The notes under the pieces are model-generated. The model ran no database searches, was not told the DNA's origin, and saw only the letters and a program-made list of their open reading frames with translations. From contig JAEYRQ010000474.1 of the NCBI GenBank assembly GCA_023435545.1, positions 1 through 7,177 of the forward strand: a stretch of DNA of 7,177 nucleotides, written 5' to 3'. The position numbers and the translations under genes are program-made. The stretch's first letter is position 1. The number at the start of each line of letters is the position of its first letter. This DNA comes from Pseudomonadota bacterium (GTDB lineage: Bacteria > Pseudomonadota > Alphaproteobacteria > Rhizobiales > Tepidamorphaceae). Shown here one piece after another: positions 1 through 5,953 of the stretch.

Positions 1-1
1 A

Positions 2-874
2 CCCAATCCGGACAAGCCGCGTAAGCGGCCCGCCGGCCGAGGGCGCAGCATACGCATCGCGGCGATCTGGGGCACCATGGCGGCGGCCTCGGTCGTCGCG
101 CTGGTCCATTCGGCCATGAGCGATGCCGGCCGCGCTCGCGTGGCGATGCTGTTCGAGCCTCGGCCGATCGTGGTTGCGGACCGCGATTTGCAGGCTGACA
201 TCGCCCGAATGACCAACGAGATCACGCGGTTGCGGTCCGAGACGCGCCTGCTTGCGCTCGAGAAGGAGGCTATGCAGATCAAGATGGCCGTCCTGGAATC
301 GGAGATCGGCCCGCTGACTGGTTCGATCCCCGATGCGGCACGGGCGGACCTGCAGGAGACCGGCGAGGAACCGTCTGCGTACACTCCTCCGCTTGGTGAC
401 CTGTCTTCTAACACTCCCACGGGCGGCAATCAGCGTCCGGCGGATGGGCAGCTTGCCGACGACGTCGAGGTCGGCTTCCAGCCGCTGCCGCTTGACCTGC
501 GGGCCGACGATCCGGCCGCGGCGCCGTCGCAAAGCGACATCCACCAGCACCTGGCCAGCATGGCGCATCCGGCCGCGCGCAACCTGGCCACCGAGATCTC
601 GCGCACCCGGTTCGCCGTCGAGATCGGCTCCGGGGACACCATGGGTGACGTCAGGGAGCTCTGGCGGCGACTGTCGCGCGAGCACCGGCCCCTGATCGGC
701 GGGCTCGACCCGGCGGTGGCGATCGCCGAACAGGACGGCGCTCTGAAGCTCCGCCTCCTGGCCGGTCCCTTCCAGAACGCGGCCGACGCGATCCAGCTGT
801 GCGCGCTTCTGGTCGGGCGCGGCGTAGACTGCCGTGCCGTGCCGAGCCTGGGTCAGCAACTCGTCATGCAGTAG
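2..874 (+). CDS. Membrane-anchored coiled-coil protein with C-terminal SPOR domain (5' end outside window)
   Basis: The frame is open from base 2 with no stop, so the gene almost certainly starts upstream; the ATG at 77 lies inside a hydrophobic segment and is an unlikely start. Of the 290 visible residues, about 1-17 are basic (Lys/Arg-rich, probably cytoplasmic), about 18-38 form one transmembrane helix (IAAIWGTMAAASVVALVHSA), and about 60-103 are a heptad-like coiled coil (IARMTNEITRLRSE onward). A Pro/Ala/Asp-rich linker follows, then a SPOR-like domain at about 203-283 with the typical pattern FAVEIGSGDTMGDVRELW, LLAGPFQNAADAIQLC and GVDCRA. SPOR domains bind denuded peptidoglycan glycans, so a cell-envelope role facing the periplasm is inferred. 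No enzymatic domain is visible. The same frame stays open past the TAG up to the next gene, but I see nothing that suggests readthrough. Confidence is high for a gene, good for SPOR, low for a precise role. Confidence 0.8.
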   Translation, partial: PNPDKPRKRPAGRGRSIRIAAIWGTMAAASVVALVHSAMSDAGRARVAMLFEPRPIVVADRDLQADIARMTNEITRLRSETRLLALEKEAMQIKMAVLESEIGPLTGSIPDAARADLQETGEEPSAYTPPLGDLSSNTPTGGNQRPADGQLADDVEVGFQPLPLDLRADDPAAAPSQSDIHQHLASMAHPAARNLATEISRTRFAVEIGSGDTMGDVRELWRRLSREHRPLIGGLDPAVAIAEQDGALKLRLLAGPFQNAADAIQLCALLVGRGVDCRAVPSLGQQLVMQ

Positions 875-970
875 GAACATGCCCACCATGCCGCGTCGCG
901 GCTGACCTGGCGTTCAATACTGCTCCACACTGGCACCTGTCGCGCCCTTTCGTGCCCTCGCCAAATCGGA

Positions 971-1903
971 ATGCCCGTCGTGTCGGACCGCGCTCGCGCA
1001 TACTTGATCCTGTTACTGATTCCGATGTTCTTCTCCACGAACATCGTCATCGGCCGCGCTGCGATCACGAGCGTCGAGCCGTGGACGCTGGCGTTCTGGC
1101 GCTGGGCGCTGGCGAGCTTGATCCTGCTGCCCTTCGCCTGGCAAGGGGTGCGGCTGCACGCGGCGGCGCTGATCGCGCAGTGGAAGCTGATCGTCCTGCT
1201 GGGATTCCTCGGCATGGTCGCCTGCGGCGGCGGGGTCTATCTGTCGCTGAAGTCGACGACGGCGACCAACGGCACGCTGATCTACACCTCCTCCCCGGTC
1301 TTCGTGCTGCTGCTGGAGGCGGTCTTCCGCGGCCAGAAGATCGCGTTGCGCCAGGTCGTCGGCATTGTGCTCGCAATCCTGGGCGTGGCGACGATCGTGC
1401 TGCGCGGCGATTTCGCACGGCTCATGGCGCTGGAGTTCAATATCGGGGACCTCGGTATTGCGCTGGCAGCCTTCGCCTGGGCGGTCTACTCGGTGATCCT
1501 CAAGCGACCGGTATTCAGGACCCTGCCGACCGTGCCGCTGTTCTTCGCCGTTTCCTCGGTTGGCACGTTGTTGTTGGTGCCGTTCATGGCCTTCGACGCC
1601 GTCACCACCGGCAGTCTGCCGGTATCCGCGAGCGCCTGGACCAGCATCCTCGGCCTGGCGGTGCTGTCCTCGGTGCTGCCGTTCCTGGCCTACCAGTACG
1701 GCGTGAAGATCGTCGGGCCCTCCGTCACGTCGGTCTTTTTGTACTTTCTGCCGGTCTATGGCGTCACCTTCGCGGCGATCTTCCTCGGCGAGGCGTTCCA
1801 CGCCTATCACGCGGCCGGATTCGTGCTGGTGATGGTTGGCGTGGTGCTCGCCACGGCCCCGTTCGAAGCTATCAGGGCGCGCCGCGCCTCGGCCGCTACC
1901 TAA
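971..1903 (+). CDS. DMT-superfamily transporter, EamA family
   Basis: A 310-residue, strongly hydrophobic protein with about ten transmembrane helices arranged as two EamA repeats (about residues 10-140 and 155-295), the usual length for this family. Family-like signatures are the N-terminal [12 protein letters not shown] followed by [19 protein letters not shown] in the first repeat, and [34 protein letters not shown] sequence (about 236-265) with FLGEAF in the second. Such proteins are inner-membrane exporters or exchangers of small metabolites; the substrate cannot be read from the sequence. The ATG at 971 has GGA directly in front of it, too close for a good ribosome site. The in-frame GTG at 980 places that GGA about 10 bases upstream and is an alternative start (307 residues). 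Upstream, 96 bp separate it from the SPOR gene with no clear terminator, so co-transcription is possible. The TAA stop overlaps the stop of convergent rpe. Confidence 0.9.
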   Translation: MPVVSDRARAYLILLLIPMFFSTNIVIGRAAITSVEPWTLAFWRWALASLILLPFAWQGVRLHAAALIAQWKLIVLLGFLGMVACGGGVYLSLKSTTATNGTLIYTSSPVFVLLLEAVFRGQKIALRQVVGIVLAILGVATIVLRGDFARLMALEFNIGDLGIALAAFAWAVYSVILKRPVFRTLPTVPLFFAVSSVGTLLLVPFMAFDAVTTGSLPVSASAWTSILGLAVLSSVLPFLAYQYGVKIVGPSVTSVFLYFLPVYGVTFAAIFLGEAFHAYHAAGFVLVMVGVVLATAPFEAIRARRASAAT

Positions 1904-2583
1904 GCCGCTGCTGCTGCAGCCGCTCGAATGGCCTCGATGTTCGCGCGGTAGCTGTCGACCCCTTGCCCCCGGAAAACGGCCGAGCCTGCGACGAGGACGT
2001 CCGCGCCGGCTGCCGTCACCTCGCCGGCCGTCTGCGGCGATACCCCGCCATCAACCTCCAGTCGGACATCGCGATCCCCGATCTTCTCGCGTATGCGCCG
2101 GATCTTGGGCAGCATCGATGGCAGGAACGACTGGCCTCCGAAGCCCGGGTTGACCGTCATGACGAGAATGAGGTCGACCGCATCCATGACGTAGTCGAGC
2201 ACGCACTCGTGGGTCGACGGGTTGAGCGACACCCCTGCCCTGCATCCCAGGTCGCGGATCGCCCTCAGCGATCGCTCCAGATGCGGACTGGCCTCGGCAT
2301 GAACCGTGATGATGTCGGCGCCTGCTTCGGCGAAGGCGGCGAGGAAGGGATCGGCCGGAGCAATCATCAGATGGACGTCCAGCACCCGGTCGGTGACCGG
2401 CCGCAGGGCCTTCACCACCAGCGGGCCGATGGTGATGTTTGGCACGAAGTGACCGTCCATGACGTCGACGTGGATCCAGTCGGCTCCGGCCGCGACCACG
2501 TCGCGGACCTGCTCGCCCAGGCGAGCGAAGTCGGCCGAGAGGATCGACGGGGCGATGAGCGGGGTTGGGAGCGGGGCTGGCAT
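1900..2583 (-). CDS. rpe: Ribulose-phosphate 3-epimerase
   Basis: Cytosolic TIM-barrel enzyme that interconverts D-ribulose 5-phosphate and D-xylulose 5-phosphate in the pentose phosphate pathway and, where present, the Calvin cycle. With the start at 2583 it is 227 residues, close to the family norm. Visible signatures are APSILSADF (11-19), [14 protein letters not shown] (36-49), LDVHLMI (68-74), NPGFGGQ (145-151), RLEVDGGV (174-181) and GSAVF (200-204). Expected metal and catalytic residues are present: His38, Asp40, His71 and Asp178, with Ser13 in the substrate pocket. The reading frame extends to a TTG at 2637, but the ATG at 2583 is preferred: it has AGGAG five bases upstream (2589-2593) and begins where the family homology begins. 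The C-terminus is a run of seven alanines. The gene stands alone on its strand, convergent with the transporter gene and divergent from the small unknown gene. Confidence 0.96.
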   Translation of the reverse strand: MPAPLPTPLIAPSILSADFARLGEQVRDVVAAGADWIHVDVMDGHFVPNITIGPLVVKALRPVTDRVLDVHLMIAPADPFLAAFAEAGADIITVHAEASPHLERSLRAIRDLGCRAGVSLNPSTHECVLDYVMDAVDLILVMTVNPGFGGQSFLPSMLPKIRRIREKIGDRDVRLEVDGGVSPQTAGEVTAAGADVLVAGSAVFRGQGVDSYRANIEAIRAAAAAAA

Positions 2584-2608
2584 GACGGCTCCTGTTGCGG
2601 CGGTTCCG

Positions 2609-2637
2609 GTTAGAACCTCTGGCCAGATCGGAATCAA
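2609..2637 (-). promoter_or_regulatory. Candidate sigma70-type promoter of rpe
   Basis: Reading the minus strand, a -35-like TTGATT (2632-2637) is followed after 17 bp by a -10-like TCTAAC (2609-2614). Each matches the consensus at four of six positions. Transcription would start near 2602 and leave a leader of about 19 nt that carries the AGGAG site of rpe. This fits the start chosen at 2583. It is a by-eye match in a GC-rich genome, so only suggestive. Confidence 0.35.
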
Positions 2638-2654
2638 GCTTTTCTAACAGCTTG
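2635..2654. promoter_or_regulatory. Perfect 6-bp inverted repeat between rpe and the divergent small gene
   Basis: CAAGCT (2635-2640) and AGCTTG (2649-2654) are exact inverted copies separated by 8 bp. The left arm overlaps the candidate -35 element of rpe, a position typical of a repressor operator. The arms are short, and no regulator can be assigned from the sequence. Confidence 0.3.
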
Positions 2655-2669
2655 CGCAGACACTGTTCG

Positions 2670-2707
2670 ACCGGTTATCCACCGGTTCTGCACAGGCTTG
2701 ATCCACG
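2670..2707 (+). promoter_or_regulatory. Cluster of DnaA-box-like 9-mers with a direct repeat
   Basis: TTATCCACC (2675-2683) matches the DnaA box TTATCCACA at 8 of 9 positions. TTCTGCACA (2686-2694) matches the looser TTATNCACA at 8 of 9 and starts exactly 11 bp later. TGATCCACG (2699-2707) matches at 7 of 9. The first two are embedded in a direct repeat ACCGGTT (2670-2676 and 2681-2687). All three point the same way. Helical phasing and clustering are suggestive of a DnaA-binding or other regulatory region upstream of the small gene, but no AT-rich unwinding element is seen and the neighbouring genes are not typical origin neighbours. Confidence 0.3.
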
Positions 2708-2774
2708 GACGTTGCGTAAGCCGGCAACCAATGAGCTAAATCAGGACGCGGTGGACTTGAACGGACCGGAGACC

Positions 2775-3065
2775 ATGTCGCGCGACGCGGCCAGCCCCGT
2801 CGGCATACCCTGGTATCGCCGACGCGACTACGAACGCATACTGGCGCTCATGACCGACGCCGGGCACCTGCCGCGTTCCTACGAGAACTGGCGCCACAAG
2901 GCGGAGACACTGGAACAGCGGCTGCGCGAGAGCGGCCATCAGGCGGTCCGTGCGGTGATTGATCCGAAGGACTTCGCCCGCTGGTGCGCGTCCAACCGCC
3001 TGAAGGCCAATGCGCAGGCCCGCCTGCTCTATGTCGAGCAGGGCCGCGAGGTGCCGCAGGGCTAG
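2775..3065 (+). CDS. Conserved small protein of unknown function (97 residues)
   Basis: The open frame begins at 2595, but the ATG at 2775 is the probable start: GGAG lies four bases upstream, and the earlier codons run through the rpe promoter region and look like intergenic sequence. The product is hydrophilic, with no signal peptide or membrane segment, so it should be cytosolic. It resembles an unnamed family I recall from alphaproteobacteria, with a pattern PWYRRRDYERILALMTDAGH near the N-terminus (about 12-31), then YENWRHKAETLEQRLRESG (helical, about 36-54), VIDPKDFARWC (about 61-71) and a short helical tail. I cannot assign a function or a catalytic motif. It stands alone on its strand, ending 5 bp before the convergent TRAP binding-protein gene. 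Confidence is high that it is a gene, nil for function. Confidence 0.75.
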   Translation: MSRDAASPVGIPWYRRRDYERILALMTDAGHLPRSYENWRHKAETLEQRLRESGHQAVRAVIDPKDFARWCASNRLKANAQARLLYVEQGREVPQG

Positions 3066-3070
3066 GTCCC

Positions 3071-4111
3071 TCAGTTCGAGTTGGGCGGTGGCGCGGCCGC
3101 TGCCTCGATCAGTCCGAGCTGTTCGAGGAAGGCACGGTGGCTGGCAGCCACGGCGGCTGCATCGGCCGAGCGGGTCCCCCAGTCATCGAACACCAGGAGC
3201 GAGATCTGCCGCAGCCGCTCGCGCGAGGGCTTCGACAATTCCAGCAGCGTGGCACCCCCGCGCCGGGTCTCGCCGCGGGCGGCGGCCTCCGCCGCACGGA
3301 ATGCGCGGCGCTGTTCGGCGGCGAACTCCGCTGCCTTGCGCTCGAACAGGCTCCGCGCGGCCGGCGACAGCCGCTCCCAGGCCGCCAAAGACAGCGACAA
3401 TTCGAGAGCGGGCATCGAGTGCCCTGCCCTGACGGCGAAGCGTTCCGGCCCGTACAGGCCGGCAGCGAGATTGGCGGCGAGCGTCGACCAGTCGGCGCCG
3501 TCGATGCGCCCGGCTTCGAGCGCCTGCACGGCGTCGCGGCCGCTGAGCTGGAGGACGGTGACGCCCGACCGCTCGAGAAGATCGCCGACGGGACCGCGCG
3601 AAGCCCGAATCCGGCGGCCGGCGATATCGGCGAGGATGCTGGCGGGGCGGTTCATCACCAGCCACTCCTCCGGCCAGTGGACGAAGGTGACCAGCCGTGC
3701 GCCGTGCCGGGCATAGATGTCGCGGGCGATGTCGAGCCCGCCGCCCTCGGTGAACCAGCGGTCGCGTGCGTCGGCGTCCGGATAGAGCGCCAGCGTGTCG
3801 CCGAGCAGCGCGAAGGCCGGGTCCGTCGCGGCGAAATAGGCCGGCGAGGCGTAGTGGCCGTCGATCAAACCTCTGGCCATCGCCTCGAGCGTCTGGTCGG
3901 GTGCAGCCAGCCGGCGGGGGCTGACGACCTCGATGTCGATCTCGCCGCCCGATGCCGCGCGCAACTCATCCGCGAAGGACAGGAGGCCCTCGGTCGCGAC
4001 CGAGCCGGGCTCATCGAAGGACTGGATGCGCAGCGTCTCGGCCCGCAGGCAGGTGGCGGCGGCGCAGGCCGCCAGGACCAGCACCAGGGTGCGCAGGCTT
4101 CGCAAGACCAT
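3071..4111 (-). CDS. TRAP-type transporter solute-binding protein (DctP family), without membrane subunits nearby
   Basis: A 346-residue exported protein. Start chosen at the ATG at 4111 because GGAG sits six bases upstream and a signal peptide follows directly (MVLRSLRTLVLVLAACAAAT); the longer frame to 4168 would overlap znuB. The signal contains LAAC (13-16), a possible lipobox, so it could be a lipoprotein; cleavage after LRA (22-24) is the alternative. DctP-like features are ETLRIQSFDEPGS after the signal, MARGLIDGHYASPAYFA (78-94), MNRPASILADIAGRRIRAS (153-171, with the Arg that usually contacts the substrate carboxylate, probably Arg169), LEAGRIDGADWS (198-209) and LSPAARSLFERKAAEF (248-263). 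DctP proteins deliver mostly organic acids to a DctQM permease, but neither DctQ nor DctM is in this window. It lies 53 bp after znuB on the same strand with no clear terminator, so it may be read from the zinc-controlled promoter. Few histidines argue against a simple Zn-binding role. Confidence 0.82.
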   Translation of the reverse strand: MVLRSLRTLVLVLAACAAATCLRAETLRIQSFDEPGSVATEGLLSFADELRAASGGEIDIEVVSPRRLAAPDQTLEAMARGLIDGHYASPAYFAATDPAFALLGDTLALYPDADARDRWFTEGGGLDIARDIYARHGARLVTFVHWPEEWLVMNRPASILADIAGRRIRASRGPVGDLLERSGVTVLQLSGRDAVQALEAGRIDGADWSTLAANLAAGLYGPERFAVRAGHSMPALELSLSLAAWERLSPAARSLFERKAAEFAAEQRRAFRAAEAAARGETRRGGATLLELSKPSRERLRQISLLVFDDWGTRSADAAAVAASHRAFLEQLGLIEAAAAPPPNSN

Positions 4112-4164
4112 TGACTGCTCCGGCCGTTCCGACAGACCGTGCTTGCCTCTGAAGGCGGCGCCGG

Positions 4165-4980
4165 TCAACCGGCAGCGTAGCGGCGCAGGCCGTTGCGCAC
4201 GCCGGAGACCAGCAGCGAGAGCAGGAACAGCGCAAACGCTGCGACCACGATCGATGGGCCGGCGGGCGTATCTGCGATCAGCGATGCGTTGAGCCCCGCA
4301 ACAACCGCGATCACCCCGGCGATGGCGGCGCCGACGGCCATCCGTTCCGGCGTCGAGGCGAAGGCGCGGCTCGCGGCGGCGGGGATGATCAGCAGTGAGG
4401 TGACGAGCAGGATACCGACGATCTTCATCGCGATGGCCACCACCACGGCGAGCAGGACGACGTAGACGATTTCGACGAGCCCGACATTGACTCCTTCGGC
4501 GCGCGCCAGGTCCCGGTCGACGGTGGCCGCCACCAGCGGCCGCCAGATGACGGCCAGCACCGCGAGCACGGCGACCGCGCCGAGGCCGATCGTGTAGACA
4601 TCAGTCCGGCCGACCGCGAGGACGTCCCCGAACAGGTAGCCCATCAGGTCGATGCGCACCCATGTCATGAAGCCGAGTGCGACGAGGCCGATCGACAGCG
4701 CCGCATGCGAGAGGATGCCGAGCAGGGTATCGGCCGCGACCCTGGCGGCGCGCAGCAAGGCGACCAACAGGATTGCGACGACGAGCGTCATCGCGAAGAC
4801 ACCCGCCGTCGGTCCGGTGCCGAGCGCGATCCCCAGCGCGACACCCAGCAGCGCCGCATGAGCTGTCGTATCGCCGAAATAGGCCATCCTCCGCCAGACG
4901 ATGAAGCATCCCAGCGGACAGGCCACCAGCGCGACGCCGATGCCGGCGAGAAGCGCGCGCATGAAGAAATCGTCGAGCAT
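4165..4980 (-). CDS. znuB: Zinc ABC transporter permease ZnuB
   Basis: Inner-membrane permease of the ABC-3 family, 271 residues with about eight to nine hydrophobic helices, usual for ZnuB. It forms the channel through which Zn2+ released by ZnuA enters the cytoplasm, driven by ZnuC. Typical signatures are PLGCFIVWRRMAYFGDTTAHAALLGV-like sequence near the N-terminus (about 22-47), RAEGVNV in the middle and LLIIPAAASRAFA in the second half. The start is either the ATG at 4980 or the adjacent upstream GTG at 4983. The ATG gives the N-terminus MLDDFF, the form I expect for alphaproteobacterial relatives. AAGGG lies upstream on the minus strand, within reach of both. The start overlaps the znuC stop (TGATG arrangement), which indicates translational coupling. 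The TRAP binding-protein gene follows after 53 bp. Confidence 0.94.
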   Translation of the reverse strand: MLDDFFMRALLAGIGVALVACPLGCFIVWRRMAYFGDTTAHAALLGVALGIALGTGPTAGVFAMTLVVAILLVALLRAARVAADTLLGILSHAALSIGLVALGFMTWVRIDLMGYLFGDVLAVGRTDVYTIGLGAVAVLAVLAVIWRPLVAATVDRDLARAEGVNVGLVEIVYVVLLAVVVAIAMKIVGILLVTSLLIIPAAASRAFASTPERMAVGAAIAGVIAVVAGLNASLIADTPAGPSIVVAAFALFLLSLLVSGVRNGLRRYAAG

Positions 4981-5846
4981 CACGCGCTTTCCCTTGCAGA
5001 CCTGGCGCGGGTCGTCGCGCCCTCCCCTGGTGCGCCGAGGTCAGGGCCGGCGTGGTCGCAGCCGGGGCCGTGGCGGTGAGGTCCATGATCGTGCGCGCCG
5101 ATCACCGCACCTGAGGGGTCGTGGCGATGGTCATGGGTATGCGGGTAGACGGCGAGCGCGTCGGCGGCGCCCGGGCCGAACATGCGCAGATACTCAGGGT
5201 TGCGCGAGACGTCGCGCGGCACCCCCGTACAGCAGACATGGCCCGCCAGGCAGAGCACCCTGTCGGTTGCGCGCATCACGACGTGAAGGTCGTGGCTGAC
5301 CATGAGCACGCCGCAGCCGAGCCGGTCTCGCAGCGAGGCGATGAGCTGGTAGAGTTCGAGCTGCCCGGAGAAGTCGACGCTCTGCACCGGCTCGTCCAGC
5401 ACCAGCAGATCAGGCGAGCCGAGCAGCGCCCTTGCGATCAGCACGCGCTGGAGTTCGCCGCCCGAAAGCACCTGGACGGGCCGGTCGCCAAGGTGCTCGA
5501 CGCCGGTCTGGCGCAGCGCCCCAGCGACCTCGGCCGCCGTAGCGCGGCGGACCAGCGTCATCAGGCGGGACACCGTCAGCGGCATGGTGCGGTCGAGAGC
5601 GAGGCGTTGCGGCACGTAGCCGGTCTTCAGCCCGGGGCGACGCTCCACAGTACCCGCATTGGTCCGCTCGATGCCGATCAGCGCCTTGATCAGCGTCGTC
5701 TTGCCGCCGCCGTTGGGCCCGACGATCGAGACGATCTCGCCTGGACCAACGTCCAGGTGGACGCCGCGGACCAGCCAGCGGCCATCCCGACGCACGCCGA
5801 GCCCGCGGCAGGCGACCAGCCGGTTCTGCTGCTCGGCCGACGTCAT
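4980..5846 (-). CDS. znuC: Zinc ABC transporter ATP-binding protein ZnuC with His-rich C-terminal tail
   Basis: Cytoplasmic ATPase that powers zinc uptake together with ZnuB. All ABC motifs are present in order: Walker A GPNGGGKT (43-50), Q-loop Gln80, signature LSGGE (127-131), Walker B LLVLDEP (147-153) and H-loop His185 in SHD. The core ends near residue 230. A C-terminal extension of about 55 residues follows, with nine histidines and one cysteine between 236 and 265 (HTHDHRH, AHDHGPHRHG, CDH), then a Ser/Arg-rich end. At 288 residues it is longer than E. coli ZnuC. The tail may bind zinc in the cytoplasm and act as a sensor or buffer; this is inference. The ATG at 5846 has GGAGG five bases upstream (5852-5856). 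First gene of a znuC-znuB transcript, divergent from znuA and probably Zur-controlled. Confidence 0.95.
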   Translation of the reverse strand: MTSAEQQNRLVACRGLGVRRDGRWLVRGVHLDVGPGEIVSIVGPNGGGKTTLIKALIGIERTNAGTVERRPGLKTGYVPQRLALDRTMPLTVSRLMTLVRRATAAEVAGALRQTGVEHLGDRPVQVLSGGELQRVLIARALLGSPDLLVLDEPVQSVDFSGQLELYQLIASLRDRLGCGVLMVSHDLHVVMRATDRVLCLAGHVCCTGVPRDVSRNPEYLRMFGPGAADALAVYPHTHDHRHDPSGAVIGAHDHGPHRHGPGCDHAGPDLGAPGEGATTRARSARESA

Positions 5847-5865
5847 GCGCGCCTCCGCGTCCGAT

Positions 5866-5879
5866 GGCGCTTGAGCGCC
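5866..5879 (-). other. Small GC-rich hairpin in the znuC leader
   Basis: GGCGC (5866-5870) and GCGCC (5875-5879) are exact inverted repeats with a 4-nt loop. The hairpin would form in the znuC leader about 10 nt upstream of its GGAGG site. There is no U-tract, so it is not an intrinsic terminator. A stem of only five pairs may be chance in GC-rich DNA, or a modest influence on mRNA stability. Confidence 0.25.
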
Positions 5880-5888
5880 TGTCGGCGA

Positions 5889-5921
5889 TTGTTATACTGT
5901 AACATATGCAATACTATAACA
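5889..5921. promoter_or_regulatory. Two tandem Zur boxes overlapping the divergent znuA / znuC promoters
   Basis: Box 1, TGTTATACTGTAACA (5890-5904), is a 15-bp palindrome about the central C with one mismatched pair. Box 2, TGCAATACTATAACA (5907-5921), has five of seven arm pairs matching. Their centres are 17 bp apart. Both fit the TGTTATA-N-TATAACA form known for Zur operators upstream of znu genes in proteobacteria. For znuA, a -35-like TTGTTA (5889-5894) and a -10-like TACTAT (5912-5917) with a 17-bp spacer lie inside the boxes. For znuC on the minus strand, TTATAG (5914-5919) and TATAAC (5891-5896) with 17 bp between them also lie inside. Zur with zinc bound should therefore silence both arms together, with derepression when zinc is scarce. 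The AT-rich block stands out sharply from the GC-rich surroundings. Confidence 0.82.
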
Positions 5922-5953
5922 CCGTCCCCTTCTGATCGCACCCGGAGTTTCGC

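Noticed and set aside
891..901. CCGCGTCGCGG palindrome after the SPOR gene as a terminator
   Set aside because: The arms are separated by one base, so no hairpin loop can form, and no T-run follows.
872..970. In-frame continuation from the SPOR gene past its TAG into the transporter gene, suggesting a readthrough fusion
   Set aside because: The intervening 32 codons have no start and no protein-like character, and there is no readthrough signal; open frames by chance are common at this GC content.
1904..1925. GCT/GCA trinucleotide repeat as a variable microsatellite
   Set aside because: It is only the seven-alanine C-terminus of Rpe, with mixed codons and just three identical units in a row.
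799..2613. A 604-codon open frame on the + strand crossing the transporter and rpe genes
   Set aside because: It overlaps two well-recognised genes in other frames, its translation is Arg/Gly/Ala-rich without domain features, and it is typical of GC-rich shadow frames.
2984..4114. A 376-codon + strand frame antisense to the TRAP binding-protein gene
   Set aside because: The opposite strand encodes a complete DctP-family protein with signal peptide and ribosome site; the antisense product has a composition dictated by its codons.
4112..4164. A terminator or promoter between znuB and the TRAP binding-protein gene
   Set aside because: Only a short GGCGCC palindrome is visible, without a stem-loop plus T-tract and without convincing -35/-10 elements.
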